Notes: generated from the letters alone by a model not told the origin. Counted from the first letter of the stretch, positions 1 through 13,662 are shown. The stretch: 64,000 bases of DNA from Amphirosellinia nigrospora (GCA_004123355.1 SCHM01000001.1:7760193-7824192), one strand, 5' to 3'. Program-made: numbers and translations.

Positions 1-1807
1 GATGGGTTATGTTTCGTAGCCGCGATTCGCTTTCGATTGTTTTCCTGGTCGCGCCTCAAGACGTCCCCAAAGAGAAGAGTGGTGGACTTTCGGCAGGTCG
101 GCCTAAATGAAGCGTGTTTCGCTAGTCCAGGGGTAAAGATGCGATGTACCGACGTCAACTACACAACATAGATCTAATCTTGAGGAGGTTGCGATGGTGA
201 ATAAACGACATAGGTTCAGCGAGGCAGTGAAAGGGGAGGAAGGATAATGACACTAGGGCAGCAGACTCGGATTACAAAGTACTACAGTAAGTAGTTTGGT
301 TTGGTGGTGGGAAATAAAAATCATATGAAGACAGCTGGTCAGATTCATGCGATGGCGCCGGGTGTGGTGGGATGTTGTACCTGGGCGGCGCTGGGCCGTG
401 GGGAGCAGGCCCGCCTTAATAAATTAGGGAGATAATTTCATGGGTGATCCGGGGGTTATGCCACCTAGAATGACCGACTTCAGGGGCTTGCGGCAACTAT
501 GGCTCACCCTCTGGCACCCGCGTCCTGCTGTTGCTGACCCTGCGACCACACCAATGACCCCTAAAATCGCGATGGCCGCAAGCTATAGGCGTGCCGAGGA
601 TACCTACGCTAGCTCGCTACCGTTTGCCATCCACCTTGCTTACCGTCTACTCCTATTGGTGCTTGAGATTCATCTGAAACATTCGGATTGATTGGGCAAA
701 AGCGTCCTGTTCTATTTGAGGTTCTCAACAGTAAACACAGCTTCCTAGTATAGATTGGTGGGGTAAAGAAATATTATTTGTATCCAAGGTAGCGGTTGAA
801 GCTTAGTAGCAGCCATTTACGTGGACATAATTTCAATAAGCCTCATCCTCAAGTAGTGATGTAGTAGTATAGGTGACTCGAGAAAATGAGACGTCATCAA
901 AGAACAAACCAAGATACCCGTGTCTGCCCAAGTCTGTAAAAGGTCATTTCGGACCCCAAGCCCACAACATCCCGAACCAAACTACCGGCACTGGCACTAT
1001 TGACACCACATTTCGCAGGAGGTCGTCTTTAGGTACCGTCGTTTCCCATTCATTAGCTACGCGACACACGAGAAGCTTACAGTTGGTCCGAATAGTGTTG
1101 TGAGATTAGTAGCACGTCTAGGTACTACAACACCTCGGATGGAGCGTTTCGGTTTCAGAACGAAGAAAGGCATCGTCAATCTACCGTCAAGCAAGAGCTC
1201 TCTCTCCTCTCCCCCGCGATCTCAGGGTCCGTTCGACGCGTTTTATATATACCCAACCTTGCAGGATGCAGCTCGGTTGCATCCGCCAGCGAAAGAAACC
1301 GCATGCATGCATGAAAGATCAAGCTAGGCCGATGCAGCCAGCAGGAAAGTGGTGTACAACCACACTGATCGAATCAGGTCTTGCTCGCACAAACTATCGA
1401 ACCATATTCTGCAGAGCGCGAGCGTGATGTGACGTTCAATAGAAAGAGTGCCGAAAACGAAGGGGAAATTACCATCAAATTTCAGGATGGACGGAAATCT
1501 GGCGCGGTCTAAACCAGATAGATGTCTTGATTAATTTAAACAAGAGTGGCCCAGCAACGAAACGAGGTATAGGCACCCCTGCATGCTAGTGTACTGTAGG
1601 GGTCTCGACTAGGTACCTAGGTTAGGTACCTAAGCTTTCGGTCCGATCCCCGGAGCGGTCCATCACCCGAACAAACCCCACCAGAACTCGGGCGAGCGCA
1701 ACGTACGAGAAGCTCCGTAATCGCAGGCAACACCCAATAATTTTTCGGTTGTTTGTCACTCAACCAACACTCTTGCTTCATTCATAGGTTGCCAATTGAC
1801 CTCCACG
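1..1807. other. Intergenic DNA upstream of LYS12
   Basis: No supported gene. Short open frames of up to about 83 codons occur but none resembles a known protein. The stretch holds a TATA-like tract near 1243-1250, an alternating GCATGCATGCATG run near 1302, and a doubled TAGGTACCTA-type palindrome at about 1608-1634. That palindrome recurs between genes elsewhere in the window. The proximal part is presumably the LYS12 promoter and 5' UTR. Confidence 0.6.
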
Positions 1808-3028
<1,221 letters not shown>

Positions 3029-3739
3029 GAGGCATGGCGTAAGGACTATTATCTCTCAAAGGGAGCAAAAAGAAAGAAGGAAACATACCCAAACATCAGG
3101 GTAAATGGTCTGAATATCTGCAAATGGGTTGACGATATCCGGAAAAAAGGGGCCAATGCCGATGCATACAACGAGATACGAGAAATGTCCCCCTCCCCAA
3201 AAAAGATCTGTAGAACAAATAGACGGGATTACGTGCTTGGAAAAGCTGTTTTCAGATATTCAGAGCTACCAAACCACCTCAGAACGAAAGATCGGAGTTG
3301 AGTTCAGTACTCTACTCGTCTATGTTTCTAAGTCGATCGAACAAGGGAAGAAAGACGAAGAGTAGTGATTGTCTGATATATTTCATAATCCCGTGACAGC
3401 TCCTTTTCCCAGCTATCTTATTTTCCCATTCGATCGAAGCAGCCCCACCATGGTCTTTACACATTCCTATATACACGTTACACCGGACCTGTCTCTATTC
3501 CGGTTTTTTCTTTTTGGGCGTCATCTATCGTTCCGCATGGCAGACTTTTCATAACAGTGTTATACATATAGCCCTTTATATCGAACTCACTCAGTGCGCC
3601 ATCTTCCCAAGTCCTTATCCCGGGTATAAATCGTTATCAATGTAGGAGGACAACAAGGCAATTGAAAGTCTCCAGCTAGACAAAGCCCCAGGCGCGTCGG
3701 TATTTAGCGCCCAACGCACGTGCCCCTCGTAATAATTGA
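3029..3739. other. Convergent intergenic region between LYS12 and MEF1
   Basis: The two flanking genes converge here, so the stretch should hold both 3' UTRs and polyadenylation signals. Open frames up to 78 codons are low-complexity and unlike any family I know. Nothing else seen. Confidence 0.5.
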
Positions 3740-6399
3740 TTACTTGCGAGCCTCCTCGATCTCCTTCTGGTGCTTAGCAATCAACTCCTTCCTGTTAAGA
3801 CATACTAATTAGCCAACGGCATACGTCGTACTATGTTGTAGGATAGGAGATGGTTTCATTCAGGGGGTGGGACGGGGGACCATGACTTACTGTAGATGAG
3901 GCGGTGCGGGAGCATAGTGACTGAACTCCATGCTGAATTCGCCCTTGCCCTGTGATGCAGCACGCAGCTGTGTCGCAAAGCCAAACATAGAGTTCAAACT
4001 GACATCACACAATAAGGTGAAGTCTTCGCTGCCGATTTCAGTGTCGATGATGGTGGCGTTACGCTTGTTCATGAGCATGAGAATGTTACCCTGGAACTCG
4101 TTGGGTGCCATAATGGTCGTCTTCATTAATGGCTCGAGAACCTGGCCACCAGCTTCATGGAACACTTTTTTGAAGGCCATCTGGGCCGCCAGGCTGAAAG
4201 CAAAATCCGAAGAATCTGTAACATGGGTTGCACCATCGTTGACCACCATCTTAGTACCGATGACCTTGTGGCCGAGCAGCGGGCCCTTCTCGCACGAGAT
4301 TTCGAAACCCTTGCCGCAAGCAGAGATAAACTTGTCGGGGATAACGCCGCCAACGACCTGGTTCTCGAAGGCGTTCTTGTCGGCTTCAGTGTTGGGCTCA
4401 ATCCAACCACCTACACGAGCATAGTCACCAGGTCCACCGGTTTGCTTTCGCAGGAGGTAGTCGAAGTCCGCCCTCTGGCCAATCGTCTCACGGTATGCGA
4501 CTCGGGGCTGGCCAGTGATGCAATCCACCTTGTACTCTCGGCGAAGACGCTCAACGTAAATTTCAAGGTGCAATTCACCCATGCCGGAAATAATCGTCTC
4601 TTCACTCTCTTCGTCGACCGTCAATCGGAAGGTAGGGTCCTCGCGCTGGAATCGATTCATGGCCTTACTGAAGTTATCCGCATCTGTGCTGCGCTTGGGC
4701 TTGATAGATAGCGACATGACCGCGTCAGGCACAAACATAGAAGACATGGTGTACGGCAAGTTTCCATCCGTGAACGTGTCACCAGAAGCACAATCCACGC
4801 CAAACACGGCACAAATCTCCCCCGCGCCGACTTCGTTGACATCCTCCATCTCATTCGAGTGCATTCGCACAATTCGAGGAATTCGTACCTTCTTGTCATT
4901 TCTCGAGTTGAACAGATAGGTACTCTTCTTCAAGCTACCCTGGTACACTCGCATATATGTGAGCTGACCATAATTATTTTCTTCCAGTTTGAACGCCAAA
5001 CCAACAAACGGAAGTGAGTTGTAGGGCACGAGTTGAGTCTCCGCCTCCTTTTTGCTCTTGTCTAAGGCTACGTTCTTGACGTCACTGGGGTTCGGGAGAT
5101 AGTCACAGACTGCGTCCAGCATGGGTTGTATAGACTTGTCGGCCAAGGCAGAACCCATCATCACAGGGCTGAATTTGAGGGCAATTGTTGACCGGCGGAT
5201 GGCGTCCATAATCTGCTGGGGGTAGGCGTTTTTTCGTCCAGGAACATCTCAGCGATCTCATCGTCAACGTCGGCCAGCTTCTCAATCAGTACCTGACGCT
5301 TCTCCTCGGCAAACGCCTGCAGGTCTTCGGGAAGCGTATCCTCTACCCTTATAATAGTGCCCTTGGGGCCCTCGTTGTAGATAGCCTTCATATGAATAAG
5401 GTCGATTACACCTTTGAATTGGTCCTCAACGCCAATGGGTACTTGGATAGCGGCGGCAGGAACCTTCAACTTGGAGTTGATTTGTTCGACCGCCTTCCAC
5501 GGATTTGCACCCATGCGGTCCATCTTGTTTACGAAACTTATGCGCGGGATGTTGTACCGCTTCATCTGTCGGTGGACGGTGACGGTCTGGGACTGGACAC
5601 CGCTCACGGCGCAGAGAATCATCACAGCACCGTCTAACACTCGCAAGGCACGCTCGACTTCGATTGTGAAATCAATGTGACCAGGAGTATCAATCAAGTT
5701 GATGTGATAGGCCTCCTCTTTTCCATTCTCCATCTTTTTCCAGTCACAAAAGGTAGCAGCAGACTGGATGGTGATACCCTTCTCTCGCTCGAGTTCCATA
5801 GAGTCCATCTTAGCGCCGGCACCATCGCGACCTCGAACCTCGTGTATAGCCTTGATTCTGCCGGTATAGTAGAGAACCCGTTCAGTGCAAGTCGTTTTGC
5901 CGCTGTCAATATGTGCCTATACAGTCGATCCGGTCAGCGTAAAGGGCTTTCTCGCGCGCATCGATAGCCAGGTGACAAGGAATAATTGGGAGGATGCACA
6001 TACGGCGATACCGATATTTCGCACTTTCGAAAGTCGATGCCTCTCCTCGGGGCTCATTTTCTCGAGGACGGCTTCGGGTGTGAGCTCGGCCGCTTCTTGG
6101 GCTGCACGCTTAACGCTACAAGCAAAGATACCAGTCAATATATCAGGGGCCAATGTATCGAGTGTCACGGAAAGGTGAATGTCATCTTACGCCGCGGCCG
6201 CTGCCGAGCTAGCAGCTGCATATCTAGGTCCGGTCAAGCTAAAATATCGTCGTCCCTCAACACGCAACGGGGCAACGATGAACTGCTTGGGAGCCCGGGC
6301 GGTAAAGGCTCTTGAGGCAATATTCAGCTTCGACACACCGCTCCTGGTGGTGAGGATGCGGCTGTCATTAATGACAGCAATGGCCCGTTGCACCCTCAT
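3740..6399 (-). CDS. MEF1: Mitochondrial translation elongation factor G1
   Basis: GTPase that translocates the ribosome during mitochondrial protein synthesis. Exons on the minus strand: 6399-6191, 6115-6004, 5916-3891, 3791-3740; introns GT-AG. The N-terminus is Arg/Ser/Ala-rich with few acids ([12 protein letters not shown]...), as expected of a mitochondrial presequence. G-domain motifs: AHIDSGKTT (G1, split by intron 2), DTPGHIDF (G3), NKMDR (G4). The REKGITIQ switch segment precedes the G3. Domains II-V follow, with the conserved GMGELHLEI. The C-terminus [11 protein letters not shown] lies in the last 52-nt exon. Spliced length is 2399 nt; a missing C in the run at about 5217-5221 (plus strand GGGGG) breaks the frame between DEKTPTP and IMDAIRRS. 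With it restored the protein is 799 aa, normal for the family. Confidence 0.95.
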
Positions 6400-6960
6400 C
6401 GTGAAAAGAAAAAAAGCTATGATAACACAAGAATTGAAGGCGAGAGCAGAATAGTGCCAATGGCTCAGATGGGCCGCCGCAAAAAGATCAAGTAAATGTC
6501 CCGCGTCCCTGAAATTTTTAGTGGGTTTGCACAGTCTCTTAGCGAATCAGACAACACCAAAATTCAACACCATTCACCAAATGTCCCCCCAACATCGAAA
6601 ACACCAAGGCCCTTTATCTTCAAAGGATACGCAAATAAATAATCGACCACACAAGTTACTGAGCGGAGAAGAGATCAAGGATCGGTATGACGTCGTGGCA
6701 CGTCTACTATCAAGTACCGTGCGCATCTTGCAAAGTTATCAAGTTTTGTCTTATTTTTATGTAACATGCTATTTAAGAACTCACTGTTTCTATGTGCTCT
6801 TTGGTATATCTATGGATATCGTCAATGTACGAGGGGGCAGCTTCAACTCTCAGCGTCCCTATCCAATAATAAGATACTAATTAGTCGCCCCCGAACCATG
6901 TTATTATTGGGTTTAAATCATCCATACGCCAACTATCCAGGCGAAGGTGTAATTACTTAT
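6400..6960. other. Intergenic between MEF1 promoter and protease 3' end
   Basis: Holds the MEF1 promoter (minus-strand gene starting at 6399) and the downstream end of the protease gene. No coding frame resembles a protein family. Includes AT-rich runs but no recognisable repeat. Confidence 0.5.
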
Positions 6961-8555
6961 TTAAAAAAGGAGAAAGGCACCACCACCAAACATCATCAAG
7001 CCCATGCTGGCGCCCATGACAACCATCTGCGTCAAGTCAAGAGCAGCAGGAAGCGAGGCTGCGCTATCCTCTCCGCCGCTACCACTGCCACTACCGCTAC
7101 CACTACCGCTGCCACTGCCGCTATTGCTGCTACCTGCTTTTGTGAATCCGGAACGGGCATTGTAGCTTGGCTGACTCGTAGATCCTGAATCGAGGTTATC
7201 CTGGTTCGGCGCTGCCGTCGATGACGGATCTGAGCTCCCCGACTTGGGAATGCCATGACGTTCGAGCTCGTAGCATTAAAATCCGTAGGTGCAAGGCCAA
7301 TTTCGTTGTTTTCCAGGTCGTACACCACATAAGCGGATCGAAGGAATGTGTCTCCAAGGAGGAAGCTATCACCACTTATGTTCTGAACGCCGAACTGGCA
7401 AGCGGCCTGCCCCTTGTACGGGCCGGAGTCAAACGGAACAGCATCGCCGGTGAAAATGGGAAGAACTAGCTCGTCCATGCTAACTTTGATGGCCGGGCCC
7501 CCTTTTCCACCGAAGCCGAAGGTGAAGTAGCCTTGGTTGTTAGCCAAAGAGCAAGGAACGAGAGGCGCTCCAGAACCCTGTCCGACAATATAGTAGTCGG
7601 CGCCAACTTCCTGCCAGACCTCCTCAGCCAGATCTTGTGGAAGGTAGCTAAACGTAGTGCCAGAATCGAGGACAACAGGGACAGGGAAGGATGATGACGT
7701 GAGCGTGTCATCGCCTGATGACGAATGGGCCAGTAGCGACGTCAGCTGCACGGTGAATGCTGTGAACTGCCCGGATCGTGCATCCTTCTCAACATTAACG
7801 CGAATCAGGTCGCCCATATACTTGTCAGTGTCGATGCCACCAAAAAGGATGCTTCCTGTGCTAGCACCCAAGTCGTTCAACCAGAGGCTGTAGGCGTTGG
7901 TCTTGATGATTCCTTCGTTGCGCATCACGACAGGTAAGTTGTCGTATATTTGCGCCGTTTGGGAGACGGAGGCTTCGTTCAATGCATAGCCGACACCAAC
8001 CAAACCGTAGGCAATGTCAGTCTCCAAACCCAAACCCATCGTGACGTTTTTTATTTCCACGTTGCCGATCGAGAAGGTCTCGGCGATATAATCGCCTCTC
8101 GAAGAGCTTCCGTCGACGTAGGCTATCTGAAAATCTTCGCTAACAAGTTCGACCGAGCTTGATTGGTTGGCATCGTCTACAGTAAGGAAGAAAGGTGGTT
8201 AGTAGAATATACTTTAGGTCAATAGGACAGGACACTCACAAGAGCCGAAGGTGCAGCCTCCTCCTTGCGACGAAGTCTGTTCACAAACGCTGGCGGTACT
8301 CGCAGGTACCCAAATATCACTGGATCCGGTATCGAGCTGGAGCGTTACTTTTTGAGGTGGTGTTCCTACAGCGCACGAAGCAAAATAACCGCCGCGCGTC
8401 TTCTCGTTTGTGATGGTTTCATCGACCGTGTTACCAGCACGCCTCTTGAGCATAGGTGCTGGGTTCCCCCTCTTCTCGATATCCCATTGAACAACCTGGG
8501 CAGAAGCGCCCGAGGCGAGCAGGGCGCTCGTCGCCAACTTTGCGGCGTTTCTCAT
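6961..8555 (-). CDS. GPI-anchored yapsin-like aspartic protease
   Basis: Secreted pepsin-family (A1) endopeptidase, likely tethered to membrane or wall. Exons 8555-8240 and 8176-6961 with a 63-nt GT-AG intron. The start at 8555 gives a signal peptide (about residues 1-20, ending ASGASAQ). A longer frame begins at 8678 but adds an unrelated hydrophobic stretch. First catalytic motif LDTGSSD near residue 75, second VVLDSGTTFSYLP near 276. A (GS)n linker near the C-terminus is followed by a hydrophobic tail ending GGGAFLLF, the pattern of a GPI signal. The frame slips once near 7248-7252 (plus strand GGG, one base missing), just before the Ser/Gly linker. Without correction the protein would end in an Arg-rich and then Ala/Val-rich tail with no GPI signal. 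Corrected length about 510 aa. Confidence 0.88.
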
Positions 8556-10163
8556 CTTGGCGCGGTTTGGTTGTGTCCGAATGAAGTAGATCCAAGAAGA
8601 AAAAAGGGAAAAGAAGGGTCCAAGCACAACACAGAGTAGTACCACGGAGATAAGACCTGCGATGATAGCGACAACCAATCCCCTAACCTTAAAATATCAA
8701 GGATATACGTCACGCAACTAACGGCGTGCGCGTGGCGTGGTGTGCAGTGTGGTGTAGTGGAGGAAACAATTGCCGCGATGCTGGGGTACAGTATGCAAGC
8801 CGACGAGACGAACCCAATAACCAGACGAGCTACGGCAAAGAATATGAGTAGACAAGGAGGAAAGGGAAACTCAAGGAAAGCGAACAATCCTTCGAAAAAG
8901 ACGGTTTACGAGAGCGATGTTTTTGAATGATGAGAGGAAGAAGGGAAGGGGGCAATTAGATGGACAAAGAGACTACTAAGTAGGTTAGCTACCTAAGGCA
9001 AGCATGACTGACAATTCTATCTATAACATAAGACGGTATGAAACGTTTGCCGTAGTGGAGGCCGCCAAGAGAAGGCTTAGCAGCTTCAAGGATGGTGAGC
9101 TGAACTGCGACATCATGTACAGGTACCTAAGACCTCATCATCGATTTATTTGTGGTCGCCACCAGAATTAAGGTAAAATGCAGTTTCAGCAGTGCATCAC
9201 AAATTGGTACTTCAACTGTCGCGAATTCAACTTTGCGTTATTTCGCCTTGTGTTAGTGCAAAGCATTTCCCCTCACTCCGAATATTTCTGTGCAAAAAAG
9301 TATTTGACTTTATATGTACTTCCAATCCAGAGCACTACCGTACTTGTACTTGTACTTGTACTTAAGCAGGTACAATAGTCCAAGCAGTTTCCCCGCAATG
9401 ACAGCCCGAGGCACTGCCTGAACACAGCGAATTGGTCGCGGTAAAGTGAGTCGTCGGAGTGGATCACCCGCACACTAATAGGTATCTAGGTTAGGTATAT
9501 GTCAGTATCTACCTACCTATATATAGATCTGAAGAATTCGTCTCTCTAGGATCTGTTAAGACTCCCAACAGCGGCTGTGGTGGCATTAGGTCCCAACCCA
9601 AATTCTCGGGCCGGATTTTTGGTGTTTTCTTTAAGGTTTGGCCAGAGTATAATTATTATTAGCTAAAGTGGCGAGGCGGTAGAAGCTTTATTACGATTGG
9701 CTGGCGATGCTGAAGTTAGCGTCATCAGCCCCCTTTTGGAAAGCATCACAAGCTTTGGTTGACTAGGACGAATATATGCTATGTACACACGGGTATTGTC
9801 ATTTGACCTTGGAGAGTTGAGAGTAAAAGACAGTTGATGGGCTCGATGAAAGCAGGCGAAACAGATTCAATCATCTCAAAAATGCCGATTAGCCGTCAGC
9901 ACTGTCAATAGCGGACTCATTACCCAAACACTCTTACCCAAATTAGCTCCGTGAATTCAGTAGCGCCAAGCTTATTTATTTCTGGGAGGCGATCTTCAGA
10001 CAATATTGTGACAATCCCAATCGCTCTCGTATGTTTCTTTCAACCTTACCTACACCAAATACTTGGCAAGGCGATTATCTGGCGATTATCAATCATTAGA
10101 TTTCCAAGAGTTTGAAGGTCGATTTCCCCGGCTTGGCTCCAGGAGCATAGATGGTGCCGTTTT
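8556..10163. other. Gene-free region with short repeats
   Basis: No supported gene. Upstream of the protease (its promoter lies at the left end). Contains TAGGTTAGCTACCTA and AGGTACCTA motifs at about 8981-8998 and 9121-9129, a related stretch near 9479-9500, and a GTACTT microsatellite of about four units at 9342-9365. Confidence 0.55.
9342..9365. repeat. (GTACTT)n microsatellite
   Basis: About four tandem copies of GTACTT, followed by AAGCAGGTAC. A simple repeat between genes; no coding role seen. Confidence 0.7.
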
Positions 10164-10518
10164 CTACCGGCGCGTCGAGACAGTCAACGAATACGAGGTA
10201 TAATCGGCAGGCAAACATGCTGGCAGAATTCCCACGGCCAGAACTGAGTTCGAACATCCGAACATATGCATGCCACGAAGTCTAATCATAGCCGCCTTGA
10301 TCAGTAGATAGGCGTAGGAGAGATCTGGTATGTCGACCCAAGGTATTGGTAGGTGAAGCATCATGGGTATCCACTTGCGAGCACAACACCATCGCCCAGG
10401 GTCTTGGCAGCTGAAACACCTATCGTTAGAATGCTTCTAGACCGCTCTAAAAAACTGATAGCGTACATGCACTAGTATAGGGCATTCTTCGCTGTGGCGA
10501 TACTTCACCAGTTGACAT
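10164..10518 (-). CDS. Small hypothetical protein or gene remnant
   Basis: Weak model. ATG at 10518, exon 10518-10467, then a 56-nt intron (10466-10411) with donor GTACGC, branch-like CTAAC and acceptor TTTCAG. The second exon runs to a stop at 10164. The two exons total 299 nt. One extra C in the CCC of TACCCATG would give a 99-aa protein with AKTLGDGVVLASGYP followed by MMLHLPIPWVDIPD. That is the same kind of single-C loss seen in the conserved genes. No family recognised. Another frame near 10103-10200 also looks protein-like (VENGTIYAPGAKPGKS), so the true structure is uncertain. It may be a remnant of a larger gene. Confidence 0.3.
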
Positions 10519-11447
10519 GACCTAAGTACTACTGTAGATTCGTAGTAGAGATGGGGCTAAAAGATGAGAGGTCATCGGTCGCAAAATAGGTACAAGTAAG
10601 CACTTGTCGGTGTGTTTTTGTCCTGCTCACCTCACCGTTCCACAATGGGAATCTTGGTCATTTCATTGCGATGTCGAAGCCCCGCTCATCTTACACAGCG
10701 GCGGTACATACTCCGAAAGAGTGCCTTTTGAGGCAACCGCAAACCTGCCTCTGCCGAGCATCGAAAACAATATTTTGTATCTGCTTCGTGTAAGAGGATT
10801 CCGGGGTTGCGGTTCCAACCACGTCATATGTGGGGTGGCTCATCACGTTTCGAATTCGCCCGCCCATACACTAGGTACCTACTTACAACCATATTTCTAA
10901 CTCACCTACTCCAACTATCCTTTGTAGCTATATGGAAGTTAACCCCAATTACCATATCAATTGAATACAAATACAACAATTATTATACCCTTATTTTATT
11001 ATCATGAGTATCTCGAATATTCTTCTATAACATTTGATTGACGACTAGTCTAGCAAGCTATCGCATCAATGAATAATCACGAGCATTACTTACAAAGGAT
11101 ACATATTAGGAACTAGAAGCATTTCGCTAGAAGAAAAGGGGTTATCGACACCCGTTATATAAGTTTTCCAAGAAGTCACAGGTTACTTAATGAACACGTT
11201 ACCTCGATGACCTGAGAAGGGGATAAATGGAAATAAGCTCACATGTTTCGTAGACGGTAGACTTGGTCTAACACACTTTATAGCTGAGAAGATCCAACTT
11301 CGGCAGTTGAGTCGCATGAGTGTATATCATTGAAGGCATACATAGAGGTGTTCATATCCTATGAGGTTAGATCCTTGATTATGCGTCGTCAGCCGTGGTC
11401 AGACGTAGTGGTAGCCTAGTATTGGTGGTGACGCAATTGCATCTTCC
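10519..11447. other. Intergenic, nothing recognised
   Basis: Contains an open frame of 98 codons at 10604-10900 with no recognisable motif, a TAGGTACCTA palindrome near 10872-10881, and AT-rich DNA. I support no gene here. Confidence 0.5.
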
Positions 11448-11819
11448 TCAGCCCCAAACCCAACCAACACGTTGAATTATACGGTTCGCGCCACCGTCGT
11501 ATTCATTCCACCCAAGATCAGCATTACCTAATAGATGCGCCGAAGCGAGCTTCTTGACCGGTTCTAAATTACCCGGTATCGGCAATAGCACCTCGCTCTC
11601 AGTCATTGGCGTCTCATTGGTGGCATCGTCATTGTGATTTGAGCTTAACTAGACTGTCGATGATGTACCTTCTGTCAGGGCTAAGTTTTAATTCACTAGA
11701 TAAACCGTAATTGATCTACGACAAGCCGCGTCGACAGCTGATGAGTTGCTACTTGGGTTGACTGTGCCTGACGGAAGGCACCTCGCGCTCGAAATGGGAA
11801 GCACTACGATCACAGACAT
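11448..11819 (-). CDS. Possible small two-exon gene, function unknown
   Basis: Weak model. Exon 11819-11706 begins MSVIVVLPISSARCLPSG, a short hydrophobic lead that could be a weak signal peptide. A 57-nt intron (11705-11649; donor GTTTAT, acceptor TCTAG, CTGAC branch-like site) joins in phase to exon 11648-11448. The second exon encodes NLEPVKKLASAHLLGNADLG and ends VGWVWG before TGA. Total 104 aa with no indel needed. The second exon reads like real coding sequence; the first exon and the weak donor are less convincing. No homologous family recognised. Confidence 0.25.
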
Positions 11820-11964
11820 AAATAATACTGTCCCGATAAGCAACGAGGGCACTGAATTATTCCAGTAGAACTTTTGTGTTTGTAGTAGCCCTGGGTCTAC
11901 ACTTTTACTTGCCTGGAAATAATCTGAGTTGTATGTATGTTACACTGATCCAACACAGAGACAG

Positions 11965-12235
11965 TGTCACACGGATCCAGCACGGGGCTCGCTAAATACT
12001 ACCTTACGAGGCTGAAGCAGTGGTACGAAGTTATCTTGAGTCTCGGGCAGCCACCGTGGCTAAGATCGAACACCGAGACACCTAGTCTCCAGATACACAG
12101 GTCTGCGGAGGTCCGCGAACCTGTAGGAAAGATAAGAGGAAATTCGAGCATTAAAGGGCACGTTTGACACCTTAGTTGTTTATTATTCAATTTGAACCAA
12201 TTGCAAGCCCTCTATCTGAGCCCTTGTGATAATGT
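11965..12235. repeat. Dispersed repeat, copy 1 (solo-LTR-like fossil)
   Basis: About 270 bp that shares blocks with copies at about 13258-13552 and 31232-31510. Shared blocks are CTCGCTAAATACTACC, ACACAGGTCT(A/G)CGGAGGTC and a tail of the form AAGCCC...GAGCCCTT. The ends TGTCACA and TGTGATA form a near-perfect short inverted pair, as in an LTR. I see no clear target-site duplication and no internal element beside it. Old and diverged. Confidence 0.45.
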
Positions 12236-13257
12236 AAGACAAGCACTCATTTTAAATGCTACTTTCAATAAAAAAGAAACCTCTTACCTCCGATAGAGAC
12301 GAAGATCTGTATTACGTTCGAGAGGAGCTAGTGGAAACCAATGCTCAGCCAAAGAAGATTTTATTTGTACGCAAGTTAAAGTCTATATGTTGATATTTGC
12401 TCGCCCTGATTTGAATTATCACATTTATTCCTTTAACAAAATACTGATAACCATGAGTACCTTGGGGCCGGTAACTCTTAAGAGGCTGTAGTCTTTACGG
12501 TGCCCAGCTATTTCTTTGCTATTTCAAATCGTGTGAATAATGTGATGGACTTATTCCCATTGTATGAGCTTCATTCTGATGTTTCTTTACCTACTAGTGC
12601 ATGTAGGAATTGGTGCCTGCTAGTTAAGCTCTTGCGTTTTATCATTTCCCCTGAATTGGTGAGGCATGCGTGGGAGAATTCAGGGCCACGTATAAAACAA
12701 ATGCTTTCTAAAAAGTAGCAGATCGACAATACTACATAAGGGCTATTCAAACAAGTACTCTTGGAGGAATCTAACAAGAATAGAGCTAAATAGGTCATCG
12801 TCTCTCTGTGATACATCGCCATTGCTACCACGCTCAAGATGATACTGGCAAACGATCGTTAGAACTTGGACTTGGTCAAATATAATGCAATCGCGCGCAT
12901 CACCTAAAATAGAAATAAAGTTGGTGAACTAAATTGACAGAGATATCGCCTCATTCCCATGAGTTTTCTAGACCTGCTGTTGTCGCGACTTTGGCGGTTT
13001 GATTATGTCTCTGTGATCTGTTGTATACACAACCCTATCAAGATAAGCTCAGGCCGTCCGATCAATAATTCAATGGTATCGCCTAGAGTTACTAATGGCT
13101 GTTCGGCCTACCATAGAAGTAACTAGAAGGAATATTTTAAGTTTTAAGCACAACACATTTTTTACAGCTACTAATAATGGAGACAGTACCATACGTCCTT
13201 ATTTATATTAATTGCTTGCTAGGAGTAAAAATACGAAAGTTACATCCGACAAATGGG
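12236..13257. other. Intergenic between two dispersed repeat copies
   Basis: AT-rich. One open frame of 72 codons (12500-12718) has no recognisable motif and I do not call it. No RNA gene seen. Confidence 0.45.
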
Positions 13258-13552
13258 CCGTCACTCGCTAAATACTACCCGACAAGGCTGACGGAGTCGC
13301 ACGAGTATTACGAGTCTTAACCATTCACCGAAACCGAGATAAGTCACCAAGACATACAGACTCCGGCTACACAGGTCTACGGAGGTCTGCGAGGCTTTAG
13401 TATAGATGGGGAGGATAGTCGAGGATAAAAGGCGCAGAATCTTCCTGCCTGAGATAAGACAGTTAGATCTTCATGGTATCTTTGGAATTAAAGTAGTTTG
13501 TTACTCAAGTTGAACCTATTTTCAAGCCCCTATTCCAGGCCTTTGTGGCGTG
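13258..13552. repeat. Dispersed repeat, copy 2 (solo-LTR-like fossil)
   Basis: Same orientation as copy 1 and alignable by eye from CTCGCTAAATACTACC, through ACACAGGTCTACGGAGGTCTG, to TTCAAGCCCCTATTCCAGG. Diverged at many positions with small length changes, so the family is old. Ends cannot be fixed from sequence alone. Confidence 0.45.
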
Positions 13553-13631
13553 GGCTCGGCCAGATAGTCTTAAGCAAGTCGTCACTAAAATAGAAAGATT
13601 TCCCGGCGGAGCCTCATTTTGAATGCGTTGG

Positions 13632-13662
13632 AAATCAAAGTGCTACAATAGCACTTTGATTT
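13632..13662. repeat. Perfect 14-bp hairpin
   Basis: Arm AAATCAAAGTGCTA at 13632-13645, loop CAA, and the exact reverse complement at 13649-13662. It lies in gene-free DNA between the dispersed repeat and the P450 gene, with no adjacent T-run of terminator type. Role unknown; it could be a small palindromic repeat element. Confidence 0.7.

Noticed and set aside
440-1327. Short open frames upstream of LYS12 (440-691, 873-1103, 1100-1327)
   Set aside because: No protein motif, no plausible splice sites, and low-complexity composition; chance frames in promoter DNA.
3930-4711. Long plus-strand frames inside MEF1 (3930-4424, 4157-4711)
   Set aside because: They are antisense shadows of the conserved MEF1 coding sequence.
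8552-8887. 111-codon hydrophobic minus-strand frame upstream of the protease
   Set aside because: Overlaps the protease start and is outside its signal peptide; no family, probably 5' leader.
10604-10900. 98-codon frame in gene-free DNA
   Set aside because: No motif and no intron; not distinguishable from chance.
12500-12718. 72-codon frame between two repeat copies
   Set aside because: No motif, AT-biased, isolated.
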